Of a DNA stretch of 64,000 nucleotides, positions 48,534-57,236 are shown piece after piece. The translations under genes and the position numbers were made by a program. Positions within the stretch are counted from its first letter, which is position 1. Each line of letters opens with the position of its first letter. The notes beneath the pieces were generated by a model, which did not search any database, had not been told where the DNA came from, and saw only the letters and a list, made by a program, of their open reading frames with translations. The stretch is from Symbiodinium kawagutii (Eukaryota > Sar > Dinophyceae > Suessiales > Symbiodiniaceae), in NCBI GenBank assembly GCA_009767595.1, contig VSDK01014150.1, positions 35,798 to 99,797 of the forward strand. The letters run 5' to 3'.

Positions 48534-48773
48534 TTATTTTTTCAATTTATTATGAGATTTTAAACTAATATTATTTTTTGATTTTATATTAATATTTTTA
48601 TTTTGAACATTTGTTATATTATTATCTGTTTCTACTAGTAGTTTTATTGCTTCATATTCTTTTGGTGCTTCTTTCATTTCATTCATTACCTTATTATAAC
48701 TATTTTTACCCTTGAATAATATTAAATTTTGATTTTTATGTTGTATTTTATGGTTAAACATTATTATTTTCAT
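48534..48773 (-). CDS. Small Asn/Lys-rich hypothetical protein
   Basis: 79 residues in a very AT-rich stretch: Met at 48773, hydrophilic, ending in KSNNISLKSHNKLKK-like sequence. No domain. It fits neatly between the capsid gene and the lipase-like gene on the same strand. Its composition could arise by chance in AT-rich DNA, so it is a weak call. Confidence 0.4.
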   Translation of the reverse strand: MKIIMFNHKIQHKNQNLILFKGKNSYNKVMNEMKEAPKEYEAIKLLVETDNNITNVQNKNINIKSKNNISLKSHNKLKK

Positions 48774-48803
48774 TTAGATTTTATTTAGAACTTCTAGCAT
48801 CTT

Positions 48804-48854
48804 TCAGTCATTGGGTCGGCTTCAGCCAGCCAATGACTCTTCAGTCATTGGGTC
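48804..48854. terminator. GC-richer hairpin with 14-bp direct repeat after the lipase-like gene
   Basis: TCAGTCATTGGGTC occurs at 48804-48817 and again at 48841-48854, where the second copy covers the last codons of the lipase-like gene. A 9-bp stem (48806-48814 with 48830-48838), with an inner GGCT/AGCC stem, forms between them. It is notably GC-richer than the surrounding viral DNA. It could be a terminator or an old insertion footprint. Confidence 0.5.
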
Positions 48855-49710
48855 TTATACCATTACTGATATGAGTAGTAGGTCTGATATGATACATTCC
48901 TTGTTCATCAAAATTTTTATAGGTATGGGCTATTATAGGGTTCGGGTCACTAAAATTTGACGTTTCAGCGTAGCCATCAAATATACTCACTATGTCATTA
49001 TGGTTACGAAAATCCAGTCTTCTAGGGTCTTGCTTCCCTTTTCTCTTCCATTTAATTGTTGGTGTTGCGTAAGTTGTGCTTGTAAATCTATTAGGTGTGT
49101 CTTCATTTATTTTATTTATAACAGCACTAGCTAGGGAATGACCAACTAAACGGGTAACATCTGGATTTTTCTTCAGTGCATCCATTGTGTCACGGTATTT
49201 TTGAGTGTGATGAGCGTTTCTAAAAGGCAACTTTGTAAAATTATCAATCCAGTCCTTAACAAAATCTCCATCCTTCCCACCAGTTCCACTAATATATAAA
49301 GTTTTACCTGACTTGTAAATGCCAGATGGTGACCTGTAAGCATTAGTCAATCCCCAGCGGTCTTCCATCTTTTCCTTGTTTGCTATGTGTCTTTCTTCTT
49401 TGTATAATGTAGTATTCTCTCTGAATTTCTCATTGAGATTTCTATTAAAATTATCCATTCTTTTATTTAGGTCTTCCTGTTTCTTATCAGTATCTTTAAT
49501 GAATTCATCTTTACCAATTTTCATTAATTCACTGAATGCTACCTTTCCTGTCTTTCTAGATAGCTCTCTCAATTGCTCTCTGCTTAAAACATTTTCAATT
49601 GCTTCACCTCCCGCTATCCTTCTCATTGCCTCTCTTCCAAATTCCCTACCCACTTGTCGTAAAGCATTAGTCAATGCTATTCTACCAACATTACCTATTA
49701 CACCTATCAT
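48841..49710 (-). CDS. Lipase-like alpha/beta hydrolase
   Basis: 289 residues. An N-terminal Ala/Gly-rich amphipathic helix (VGRIALTNALRQVGREFGR) and a coiled Lys/Glu/Asn segment precede a lipase-like domain. LVGHSLASAV, with the nucleophile Ser near residue 190 (GxSxA variant of GxSxG), is followed by NHNDIVSIFD with the likely catalytic Asp, then a C-terminal His (HIRPTTHIS region). Related lipase-like proteins are common in PLVs, and a role in virion entry or membrane breach has been proposed. The partner is unknown. It is divergent from the penton gene. Confidence 0.8.
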   Translation of the reverse strand: MIGVIGNVGRIALTNALRQVGREFGREAMRRIAGGEAIENVLSREQLRELSRKTGKVAFSELMKIGKDEFIKDTDKKQEDLNKRMDNFNRNLNEKFRENTTLYKEERHIANKEKMEDRWGLTNAYRSPSGIYKSGKTLYISGTGGKDGDFVKDWIDNFTKLPFRNAHHTQKYRDTMDALKKNPDVTRLVGHSLASAVINKINEDTPNRFTSTTYATPTIKWKRKGKQDPRRLDFRNHNDIVSIFDGYAETSNFSDPNPIIAHTYKNFDEQGMYHIRPTTHISNGIRPND

Positions 49711-49756
49711 ATTTTTTATATTATTAACTTATAAAAATCTAATTAAGAATATAATA

Positions 49757-50614
49757 ATGAGTAATCAATTGACATATAAAAAGATTTTCGTTGATAGTAG
49801 ATACCGTAGCCAACAATCAAAATCTAGTGCTGATTTTTCAATAGAGTTGAATGAAAACTTAGAAACACCTGAAGGCACTAGATTATATGTTACTGATGTT
49901 TCTATTCCAGCAGTGTGGAAATCCACGGAGGTAGGCTTCTATGAATATTTGTATGTGATGGTGTTTGATGGTGACACGCTGGTTAAAAACTTTAGAGTTT
50001 ATTTAGGGAACAAAATTTATTTCGCTGAACAATTTTGCTTTGATATCGTGGAAGGTATGAATAATAACACTGGTGATTTATCAGCAGGTGGTATTTTTGT
50101 TTATACATATTCATCTGCATCAAGAACGGTAGAGATAAAGGTCAAAGATGGATTGAGTTATACAATCAAAATACCAACAGACGAAGAATTAGAAAATTAT
50201 GTTAATGGTGTGTGGGATACTGGAACAGCAAATTACAATAGTAATAATCCTGTATCCATTAATTATTTGTTAAGTAACTTTGTTCCAACATCACCTATAG
50301 CTACATGGACTTCATCTTATTTAAATCTAGTGCCATTCCGTTACATTTTCATCACCTCTAACAGTTTGAGTGATTATCATTATTCAGCTCCTAATTCATA
50401 TTCATCATCAATTATAAAGAAGGTGCTGGTAACTGAACAATTAGGTGGTATCATCAATGATAGTTCCGCTGTCCATCATGAGGATTTTATTGATATTGGA
50501 GGTAGAAATTTTAGACGGCTAGATTTTAAAATAACAGATGAGAAGGGAACCGTAATGAATTTGTATGATATACCTGTGCAGTTTGCCCTTTTGCTTGCCT
50601 CACCTAATTATTAA
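49757..50614 (+). CDS. Minor capsid/penton base candidate
   Basis: 285 residues from the ATG at 49757 (MSNQLTYKKIFVDSRYRS). The frame is open further upstream, but that part is antisense to the lipase-like gene and is not used. It is rich in beta-strand (VYLGNKIYF, TYSSASRTVEIKV), and the C-terminus FRRLDFKITDEKGTVMNLYD matches the ending typical of PLV penton/minor-capsid proteins (R-x-L-D-F-x-L-T-D-x-x-G pattern, recalled from the family). It probably forms the vertex pentamers and is expressed late with the capsid genes. Confidence 0.78.
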   Translation: MSNQLTYKKIFVDSRYRSQQSKSSADFSIELNENLETPEGTRLYVTDVSIPAVWKSTEVGFYEYLYVMVFDGDTLVKNFRVYLGNKIYFAEQFCFDIVEGMNNNTGDLSAGGIFVYTYSSASRTVEIKVKDGLSYTIKIPTDEELENYVNGVWDTGTANYNSNNPVSINYLLSNFVPTSPIATWTSSYLNLVPFRYIFITSNSLSDYHYSAPNSYSSSIIKKVLVTEQLGGIINDSSAVHHEDFIDIGGRNFRRLDFKITDEKGTVMNLYDIPVQFALLLASPNY

Positions 50615-50691
50615 AATCATAACAGTCAACCATGTTAATTTAATATGTTCTTAAAAATTATTTATTTTAAGAAAATATATACATTATTTAT

Positions 50692-51279
50692 ATGACTAGT
50701 ATTGAAGTAGTTGATTTAAATGAAGCAAACACCAAAGTAGAAAAAGAAGAAGAGGAACCTAAAGAAATTGAAGAAGTTGTCAAAGAAGAAGTGGAAACAG
50801 AAAACAAAGCAGAAGAAGAGAAGCAAGAAACAAAAGAGGAAACAAAACCTACCCCAAAGGAGAAAGCAAAAGCAAAAGCAAAAACCAAGGTTCAATGTAA
50901 CACCTGTGATAAAAGTATGACTTACAAAAATTTTAGATACTATCACGATGACCGTTGTTCAGAAGATAAATATGAATACAAACCAATAAAGAAACAAGCA
51001 AATCCAAAAGGTAAGGCAAAGTCTAAAGCTAAAATAATTACACAACCAGTTAATGAAGAAGCAACTGAAACACAACCACGAAGTGCTGGGGCACAAAGTG
51101 ACCTACCAACATTAAGTGCTCCAGTTAAAAACCAAATTCTCAAGCCACAACCAGCTAATCCCATATCATCCTTACAACAACATTATCAACTATTACAAAA
51201 TGAATATATCAAACAAAAACAAGAAAAGTATAATAACCTTTGTCAGAATATGTTCACAGCAAAACCTAAAAAACGGTAA
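50692..51279 (+). CDS. Lys/Glu-rich zinc-finger protein
   Basis: 195 residues. The N-terminal third is a Glu/Lys coiled region, then a basic KAKAKAKTK tract, then a zinc finger CNTCDKSMTYKNFRYYHDDRC (C-x2-C...H-x3-C; 21 residues at about 50897-50960). A second basic tract (NPKGKAKSKAK) and a Gln/Tyr/Leu-rich helical C-terminus follow. The bipolar acidic/basic design suggests a DNA-condensing or core protein. That is inference. The upstream AT-rich ATATATACATTATTT resembles the sequence before the ATPase gene. Confidence 0.75.
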   Translation: MTSIEVVDLNEANTKVEKEEEEPKEIEEVVKEEVETENKAEEEKQETKEETKPTPKEKAKAKAKTKVQCNTCDKSMTYKNFRYYHDDRCSEDKYEYKPIKKQANPKGKAKSKAKIITQPVNEEATETQPRSAGAQSDLPTLSAPVKNQILKPQPANPISSLQQHYQLLQNEYIKQKQEKYNNLCQNMFTAKPKKR

Positions 51280-51311
51280 TAATATTATTATAATCTAAAT
51301 TATGTATATTA

Positions 51312-54300
51312 ATGAGTGGTTTAACATTAGATGGCTCAACTAGATACATTGGAACTGAATTTATCAAACTACTAGCAACTGGAAGCAGTAATTTAGCAAC
51401 AGAGGAATTTGTCCTTGCTAATGGAGGTTCAGGTGGTGGAACCGGAACAACAGACTTAACAAATTACTATAACAAAACTGAAACTGATAATTTATTAAAT
51501 AACAAACTTAACATCAATAATCCTCAAGACATGACAGGCACTTTAAGGCTGGGACACATAGCGGGAACATCAAAAATCATACTGAATGCCGTTTCCTCAA
51601 CAAAGGATTTTTATGTTAATGGTGACGGTCAATTCAATGGCAATATGTTAGCATCATCCATTAACAGTAATGGCTATATTCAAGGAGGTAGTCTATTATC
51701 AACAGAAATAGACACAGGAAGTGATGCTAATTTAGTTATACAAAGATTTAACGATACTATGATTGAATTACAAAACAATAAAACTATTCTTAAAAAACCA
51801 ACTGAATGTCAAGACATCTTTTACTGCGACCATTTTGAAAACGAAAACTTAAGCACAACCATTCACCATATTATGAATGAACCAACGGGAGAAATAAAAT
51901 ATTATGTAGGCAATCCAACCGTTCCAGATACAGTAACTAATTTAGTGATGACATTAAAAACTGATAAGATTGAAATTAATAAACCCGCTGTTTTAAGTGA
52001 TGTATTGAATACTAATATCATTGATAGTAATGGAATTAGTGATATAACATTGAAAAGAAATACTTTTGACATTTGTTATCTGAAAAATGGCAGTTTAGAA
52101 TTAAACGCTGGTATTAATTTAGTAGCACCCGCTCAAGTTCAAGCAAACACCTATAATTCATTTGATGATAGTAGTGTTTTGCTTTTAAGAAATGGTAATG
52201 AATTTATGAGGTTTAGAAAAACAGAAGATGATATATTAGTTTCAAAAAATATTGAAGCAAATGATTTATCAGGTAATAATATTTTTTCTACTTCATTACA
52301 CGGTGATGAATGTTATTCTGACAGTTTTAGAACAAGGAGATATAATGTTGATACAGAGTTTTTAGGTGCTAATACAACACAGGATGGAAGAATAACATAT
52401 ATGGTTTATAGACACTTAACCGAAGACTTAAGAATGTTAAGAAGTATTACTGTTGATAATGGTAAGAAAATATCATTAAATAATTTTGACAGTAATGGTA
52501 ATAGTGATATCACATATTCAAGAAATGGTGTTGATAAATTTAAATTAACTGCTACTGATTTAATAACAGAAGCAAATGTTAATTTAGTTAGTCAAGGTCA
52601 AGTAAAATGTGATATTATTAATAGTTATGGTGATGATAATTTAAGCATTAGAAGATATGGCACTGAATACTTATTATTAAATAGTAATCCTGCTCCAATT
52701 GCTATACCATGCGTTCAAGTAGCATCAGGTGTAGGATTTACAACTGAAAAATTCTTTGCTAATGAATACCGTAGTAAAGATGACAATGTTGATATTACCT
52801 TTTATGGTGGTAATTCTACTGCTACTGGTAAAGTTAATTATATGACTTATGGAAGAGTTGCTGAAAATTTAACAATACATAGAAATATTAATGTTGATGA
52901 TACATATAAATTACAAACAAATTTTATTAACAGTAATGGTGACAATAATTTAATAATTCAAAGAAACGGAGTGACACTTTTAACTTTACAAAGTGATAGA
53001 ATTACAATGGCAGACGGTTTTACTTTACATAATGATGTTCTTATAAATAATACTGTATCTACTGACCAAATTTTATCTGATAGATTTAGATGTAAAAATT
53101 ATAATATTGATGTGGATTTTGATGGTGGTAATTCAGCTGAAACAGGAAGAATTTCTTATATACAATTGAGGCGACTTACAGAAGATGTAAGATTTTTAAG
53201 AAATGTTGTGGTTGATGCTGGTAAGCAGATACAAGCAAATATCTATAATTCAAATGGGGCAAGTGATGTGGTGCTCCAGAGGAACGGCGACCCTTATTTA
53301 ACTTTATCAGTTGATAATAAAGTTCAAGTATCCAAAGCATTAACAGTTCTATCTGATGGAGTGCAAATGAAATTAGAAGATGTTAGTGGTGATTATATAT
53401 CTGTATCGTCCGGTAATCACATGGACTGCTATACTACTGGTGGAGTGGCTCATAGATTTCATTTAAATTATTATTCAAAAGGTGATATTATGTTAGGTAA
53501 TAATACTGAAAGTGTGAATTGTTCTATTAATAAGTTTCCAGTAGCGGGTAAATCACTTGCTGTAAAAGGTATTATTAATACTGATAGTAGTATTGAAACA
53601 GACGCCATTGATACTGCAACAAATGTTGATATGTATATTAAAAGAAATACTATTAATTATATTCAACTGGGAGGAACAATATTAAGAACACGATTATTAA
53701 CTGGGTGTCAATGTGATATTTATGATAGCTTAGAAAATAGCGATGTATCATTTAGAAGGAACAGTGTTGACTTCTTTTATCTACGAAATGGTAAAGTAGA
53801 ATTAAACGGAAATACTGTTTTAAGTGCTAATGTTTTTGATACTAATACCACTACTGATATGGTATGGAGAAATAACGGAACTGAAATAATTAGATATGAT
53901 AGGTCAGTTGGTGCAATGGAATATGATGTTATAATTGATAATACAGGTAAAAATGTAATAGGCAATATCATTGATACAACTGTATCTGATGAACGTCTTA
54001 AAGAAAATATTGAAGTTATTGATGCTAATTTTACAGATTGTATTAAAAATGTTGAAGTAAAGAAATTTAATTATAAAGATGAAAAATATAAAAAGAATGA
54101 TACATTTGGTTTTATAGCACAGGAATTATTAAAAGAACTGCCGGATGAATGTAAGGGGATAGTGAAAGAGAATAAGGAGAAGAATAGTGATGAAACATAT
54201 TTAAGTATTAATTATATGAAATTGTCAGTCGTGTTGTGGAAAGCACTTCAAGAAACTTTAGGTAGAGTGTCTAAATTAGAAGAAGAAATAGCAGAGATTA

Positions 54301-54341
54301 AAAAGCCAAAAGCAAAAGCTAAGGCTAAAAGTAAAGAATAA
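51312..54341 (+). CDS. Fibre/spike protein with S74 intramolecular chaperone
   Basis: 1009 residues. Residues 1-890 are repeats: about ten copies of a beta-rich unit of the form N-S-N-G-D-N-x-L-x-I-x-R-N-G-x..., and three copies of a longer module around R-Y-N-V-D-T-E-F...G-R-I-T-Y-M...L-T-E-D. From about residue 892, SDERLKENIEVID starts a peptidase S74 (endosialidase-type) chaperone. It continues through FNYKDEKY and TFGFIAQELLKELP to a terminal coiled coil (LGRVSKLEEEIAEIKK) and a basic KAKAKAKSKE tail. In phage tail spikes this domain trimerises the fibre and then cuts itself off at the conserved Ser before D-x-R-L-K. Here it should act in assembling a trimeric host-attachment fibre. The gene is late and lies between two small + strand genes. 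Confidence 0.88.
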   Translation: MSGLTLDGSTRYIGTEFIKLLATGSSNLATEEFVLANGGSGGGTGTTDLTNYYNKTETDNLLNNKLNINNPQDMTGTLRLGHIAGTSKIILNAVSSTKDFYVNGDGQFNGNMLASSINSNGYIQGGSLLSTEIDTGSDANLVIQRFNDTMIELQNNKTILKKPTECQDIFYCDHFENENLSTTIHHIMNEPTGEIKYYVGNPTVPDTVTNLVMTLKTDKIEINKPAVLSDVLNTNIIDSNGISDITLKRNTFDICYLKNGSLELNAGINLVAPAQVQANTYNSFDDSSVLLLRNGNEFMRFRKTEDDILVSKNIEANDLSGNNIFSTSLHGDECYSDSFRTRRYNVDTEFLGANTTQDGRITYMVYRHLTEDLRMLRSITVDNGKKISLNNFDSNGNSDITYSRNGVDKFKLTATDLITEANVNLVSQGQVKCDIINSYGDDNLSIRRYGTEYLLLNSNPAPIAIPCVQVASGVGFTTEKFFANEYRSKDDNVDITFYGGNSTATGKVNYMTYGRVAENLTIHRNINVDDTYKLQTNFINSNGDNNLIIQRNGVTLLTLQSDRITMADGFTLHNDVLINNTVSTDQILSDRFRCKNYNIDVDFDGGNSAETGRISYIQLRRLTEDVRFLRNVVVDAGKQIQANIYNSNGASDVVLQRNGDPYLTLSVDNKVQVSKALTVLSDGVQMKLEDVSGDYISVSSGNHMDCYTTGGVAHRFHLNYYSKGDIMLGNNTESVNCSINKFPVAGKSLAVKGIINTDSSIETDAIDTATNVDMYIKRNTINYIQLGGTILRTRLLTGCQCDIYDSLENSDVSFRRNSVDFFYLRNGKVELNGNTVLSANVFDTNTTTDMVWRNNGTEIIRYDRSVGAMEYDVIIDNTGKNVIGNIIDTTVSDERLKENIEVIDANFTDCIKNVEVKKFNYKDEKYKKNDTFGFIAQELLKELPDECKGIVKENKEKNSDETYLSINYMKLSVVLWKALQETLGRVSKLEEEIAEIKKPKAKAKAKSKE

Positions 54342-54360
54342 AAAAATCTAGTATAGTAAT

Positions 54361-54597
54361 ATGGGAAATTTGTTTAAGAAAGAAAGTAAGAAAGAAAATG
54401 AATACATTAAACAAATAAAAGAAATTGATATAGATGTTGATGAAATTAATAATCATATACTAAATATTAATCATAAAGTAATGGTAATGGCAATGAAGGA
54501 AATAATAAATGAGATAGAAGACTTACAAAGCAAAGACCAACAAAGGCTACATTTTACACAGCCAAAGTTAGATTTTTGCAACTTTAGTGTTATTTAA
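54361..54597 (+). CDS. Small protein with possible N-myristoylation signal
   Basis: 78 residues starting MGNLFKKESKKENEYI: Gly at position 2 and a basic patch, which resemble myristoylated membrane-binding N-termini (the residue at position 6 is Lys, not the ideal Ser/Thr). The rest is a charged helix (IKEIDIDVDEINNHIL). No known domain. It follows the fibre gene by 19 nt. Confidence 0.6.
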   Translation: MGNLFKKESKKENEYIKQIKEIDIDVDEINNHILNINHKVMVMAMKEIINEIEDLQSKDQQRLHFTQPKLDFCNFSVI

Positions 54598-54629
54598 TGA
54601 TTTTATTTTACAATAAAATCATTAAATAA
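54590..54629. terminator. Bidirectional hairpin terminator
   Basis: 18-bp perfect arms (54590-54607 and 54612-54629) surround a TTAC loop. It overlaps the stop codons of the + strand small gene (TAA ending at 54597) and the - strand ATPase (stop at 54622). It is the same architecture as at 43941-43976. Confidence 0.7.
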
Positions 54630-55395
54630 TTTTTGATTTATCAATATGTATAGCCTTCTCTAGTCTTACCATGAATATTTTATTTACATCACTCTCTCTT
54701 AATTTTACAAATAGAAAACTGTATGGTTCTTCGGTGGCTAGTTTGTAAATGTCATATACGGTTTTCTTATCAACTAATGCTGATTGCTCCTGAACAAAAG
54801 CGTCAACCTCTTGCATGTTTTTTAGTTTGAAAATGTATAAGGAGGAAGTATTCAATCTAACTATTGGAGCTAAAGCATTGTATTTCTGGCTGGCTGTTAT
54901 GACTGATAATCCAAAGTGTCTAGATTTAGTGTATAAACCGTGGAGTATTTTAGAATACCTCATAAAAGTTTTATCTTCTGCGAAATCATCTATAATCAAC
55001 AAGCAACTATATAATTTGTTCATTTTGTTTTTCTTTTGGTATTCTATCACTTTATGCTGAGTGTCAATGATATGTGATAAGCTTTCAGGATTGTATTCGT
55101 CAAATAAATATTGTTCTTTTTTGTTGTCTACTTTTAATTCTTTTTCAATGTATTTTATTATTTCTTTGTAGGCTTCATCTATATGAGCAGTTGGTGATAC
55201 AATGTAGATACGTTCAAAGCATCCCTTATAAATCTTCAACACCAGATTTTGGATAAGTATCCCCTTACCACCTTGAGATGCACTAACAATAATGCTTCTA
55301 AATGGTAGCTTGTCAGCTTGAGGATATGGTGATTGCTTGAATTCATACTGTTTTACGTTGATTGGTTCAATTTTTGGTGGTTGCAGTTTAGCCAT
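54622..55395 (-). CDS. Genome-packaging ATPase (A32/FtsK-HerA type)
   Basis: 257 residues, as expected for PLV/Polinton packaging ATPases that pump DNA into the capsid. The Walker A region is VSASQGGKGILI (Lys44) and Walker B is CLLIIDDFAED. A downstream SVITASQKYNAL is the sensor-like strand. The P-loop is unusual: the first Gly is missing and the Lys is followed by Gly where Ser/Thr normally coordinates Mg. The rest of the fold, including the C-terminal region with FKLKNMQEVDAFV, is normal. Confidence 0.88.
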   Translation of the reverse strand: MAKLQPPKIEPINVKQYEFKQSPYPQADKLPFRSIIVSASQGGKGILIQNLVLKIYKGCFERIYIVSPTAHIDEAYKEIIKYIEKELKVDNKKEQYLFDEYNPESLSHIIDTQHKVIEYQKKNKMNKLYSCLLIIDDFAEDKTFMRYSKILHGLYTKSRHFGLSVITASQKYNALAPIVRLNTSSLYIFKLKNMQEVDAFVQEQSALVDKKTVYDIYKLATEEPYSFLFVKLRESDVNKIFMVRLEKAIHIDKSKII

Positions 55396-55786
55396 TATAA
55401 TATGATAAAGAAAATAATGTATATTAATATATTGAGGAAACCATTTTTACTTTTTACCACTATATGTGAAGTGAAGAAGCTTTGGCTGAAGCCTCACAAA
55501 ACTTTGTTGTAGGTAAGCTCAATCCCCATAAGCGGTTAATTAGTTTGAAGCCTGACACTCCCCCGTTACTGCCATTCTCAGCAATAGAAGATGTTGAATT
55601 CATTTTTTACTTTTGTAGCAGTTGTATCGTTGCACAGCTTTTCTTTCAAGCGATTAAATACATAATTTTGATTATGTATTTAATTTTGGTGGTTGATAAA
55701 AATGACCTAAAGACTGGATTACAATTTCATAAATAAATATCTAAATATTTAAATATTTAAATAAATAAATATCTATTATTATATAT
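55396..55786. other. Intergenic region between divergent ATPase and next gene
   Basis: 390 bp of AT-rich DNA. A short + strand frame (55482-55736, 84 codons) has no domain and mixed composition; I do not support it as a gene. The final 60 nt are ATTTAAATAAATA repeats that probably include the promoter of the next gene. A GC-richer patch (AAGCTTTGGCTGAAGCC) lies near 55480-55495. Confidence 0.5.
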
Positions 55787-56125
55787 ATGAGTGATATTGA
55801 GGATGTTAACGCACAACTGGTTAAGAAAATCAACACTGCAAACAAAAATATCAAACTAATGTTAGAAATGATAAAAACTTTAGATGAAAAACTTGATGCA
55901 AAACTAGTTGTTAAAAACGAAAATAAGGAGGAAGAAAAAGAAAGAATGGACAAGATTTTTCAAGCTAAAAAAATAGGTAGACCTGCTGGAAGTTATGAAA
56001 GTAAACAGCTACAATACATTGAAATGCTGAACAATGGTAAAATCAAACAACCTAAACAGCAAACTCTAGATTATTATTTAATCATCAAAGAAGGAGATAA
56101 ATATGTCATTGATAACAAGGTATGA
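55787..56125 (+). CDS. Small basic protein, possible DNA-binding (GRPAG)
   Basis: 112 residues: an N-terminal coiled coil (ANKNIKLMLEMIKTLDEKL), a charged linker, then KKIGRPAGSYESKQLQYIEM, whose GRPxG core resembles an AT-hook, and a C-terminal YYLIIKEGDKYVIDNKV beta segment. I do not recognise the family. It lies 33 nt upstream of the methyltransferase, probably in the same transcript. Confidence 0.68.
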   Translation: MSDIEDVNAQLVKKINTANKNIKLMLEMIKTLDEKLDAKLVVKNENKEEEKERMDKIFQAKKIGRPAGSYESKQLQYIEMLNNGKIKQPKQQTLDYYLIIKEGDKYVIDNKV

Positions 56126-56158
56126 ATTTCATAATAATATTTTCAATAATATATTATT

Positions 56159-56782
56159 ATGAAATTACTTGAGTTGTTTTCAGGCACAGGCAGTGTTGGA
56201 GCAGTGGCAAAGAAACTTGGATGGAATGTAGTATCATTAGATTTGAAAAATGCTGATATCAATTGTAATATTATGGACTGGGATTACAAAAAATATTCTG
56301 TTGGCTATTTTGATTTTATTTGGGCATCACCTCCATGCACAGAATACAGCATTTCAAAAACAGTTGGAACAAGGAAGATTGATGAAGCTAACAGAATAGT
56401 AATGAAAACAATTGAGATAATAAAATACTTCAAACCACGAACATGGTTTATTGAAAATCCACAGACTGGACAACTGAAGAAGCAACCATTTATGGATGAA
56501 TTTCATTTTGTTGATGTTGATTATTGCAAGTATGGCATGCCCTACAGAAAAAGAACAAGGTTATGGAATAACATTGAAGGGTATAGACCTAAGCCTTTGT
56601 GTCAAAAAAATTGTGGAAGCATGGACGGAAACAGACACAGAGAAACAGCACAGAGAGGGTCATGTAAAATTGCTGGTGGAGGAAGAGATGACAACAGACA
56701 CACTCAAGACGAGTTATATAGAATACCTAAGGATTTGATAGAAGAAATACTGGCAGTATGTAATATTGTATATTTTGGATAG
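56159..56782 (+). CDS. DNA (cytosine-5) methyltransferase-like protein
   Basis: 207 residues. It has SAM-binding motif I LELFSGTGSVG at residues 4-14, motif IV with the catalytic Cys60 in ASPPCTEYS, and motif VI IENPQTGQL (Glu99). Then comes DYCKYGMPYRKRTRLWNN, which resembles the conserved C-terminal strand (motif VIII-like, Q-R-R-x-R). It is short for a C5 enzyme, and the target-recognition region is a Gly/Arg-rich stretch (GSMDGNRHRETAQRG). It could methylate viral DNA at CpG or another site. No partner restriction enzyme is seen nearby. Confidence 0.85.
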   Translation: MKLLELFSGTGSVGAVAKKLGWNVVSLDLKNADINCNIMDWDYKKYSVGYFDFIWASPPCTEYSISKTVGTRKIDEANRIVMKTIEIIKYFKPRTWFIENPQTGQLKKQPFMDEFHFVDVDYCKYGMPYRKRTRLWNNIEGYRPKPLCQKNCGSMDGNRHRETAQRGSCKIAGGGRDDNRHTQDELYRIPKDLIEEILAVCNIVYFG

Positions 56783-57236
56783 ATATATTCATCATCATTC
56801 ATCTCATCTCATTTCATCATATCATCATTCAACATCATCTCTTGACATCATCATTCGGGTAGAGAGCCTCTAGCTGTAGGATAGGAGTAGGAGATAGTAG
56901 GAGGGTTGTGTAGGAGGGTTGTCTAGGAGTAGGAGAGTAGAAGTAGGAGTAGGAAACCCCCCACTACCCCCCTCCCCCCTCGTGATGTTCAGGTTTATTT
57001 GTTCTTGTTGGTCGCTTTTGTGTTTGTCTTTTTTTACTTCATGGACTTTGTCATTTTTCAGGCGCGGTATGGGATGTGGCTGGCAGGGAGTGACACCAAG
57101 CAATCTTCAACATTTGGACATGATTTCAACCAGAGCCTTGAACAAGTGACATTGCCAAGCATAGTTGCGCATTTCGGATAGCAATTCGTGGCTCAATACT
57201 TTTGAGAGAAAATTTTGGTGTGACAGTTCTTGCACA
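56783..57236. other. Junction region with internal copy of the terminal 13 bp
   Basis: After the methyltransferase come CAT/ATC-rich repeats (56785-56860) and then AGAGCCTCTAGCT at 56865-56877, identical to the tip of the right terminal repeat. A TAGGAG-rich polypurine stretch follows (56878-56960), and then a CCCCC-rich stretch and GC-richer DNA leading to the cargo gene. It looks like an older right terminus of the virus. Confidence 0.65.

Noticed and set aside
49376-49756. N-terminal extension of the penton-candidate frame
   Set aside because: It is hydrophobic low-complexity sequence antisense to the lipase-like gene. The ATG at 49757 follows a normal AT-rich promoter region and starts the conserved part.
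55482-55736. 84-codon + strand frame between ATPase and the next gene
   Set aside because: No domain, unusual composition compared with the neighbouring viral genes, and no promoter motif.
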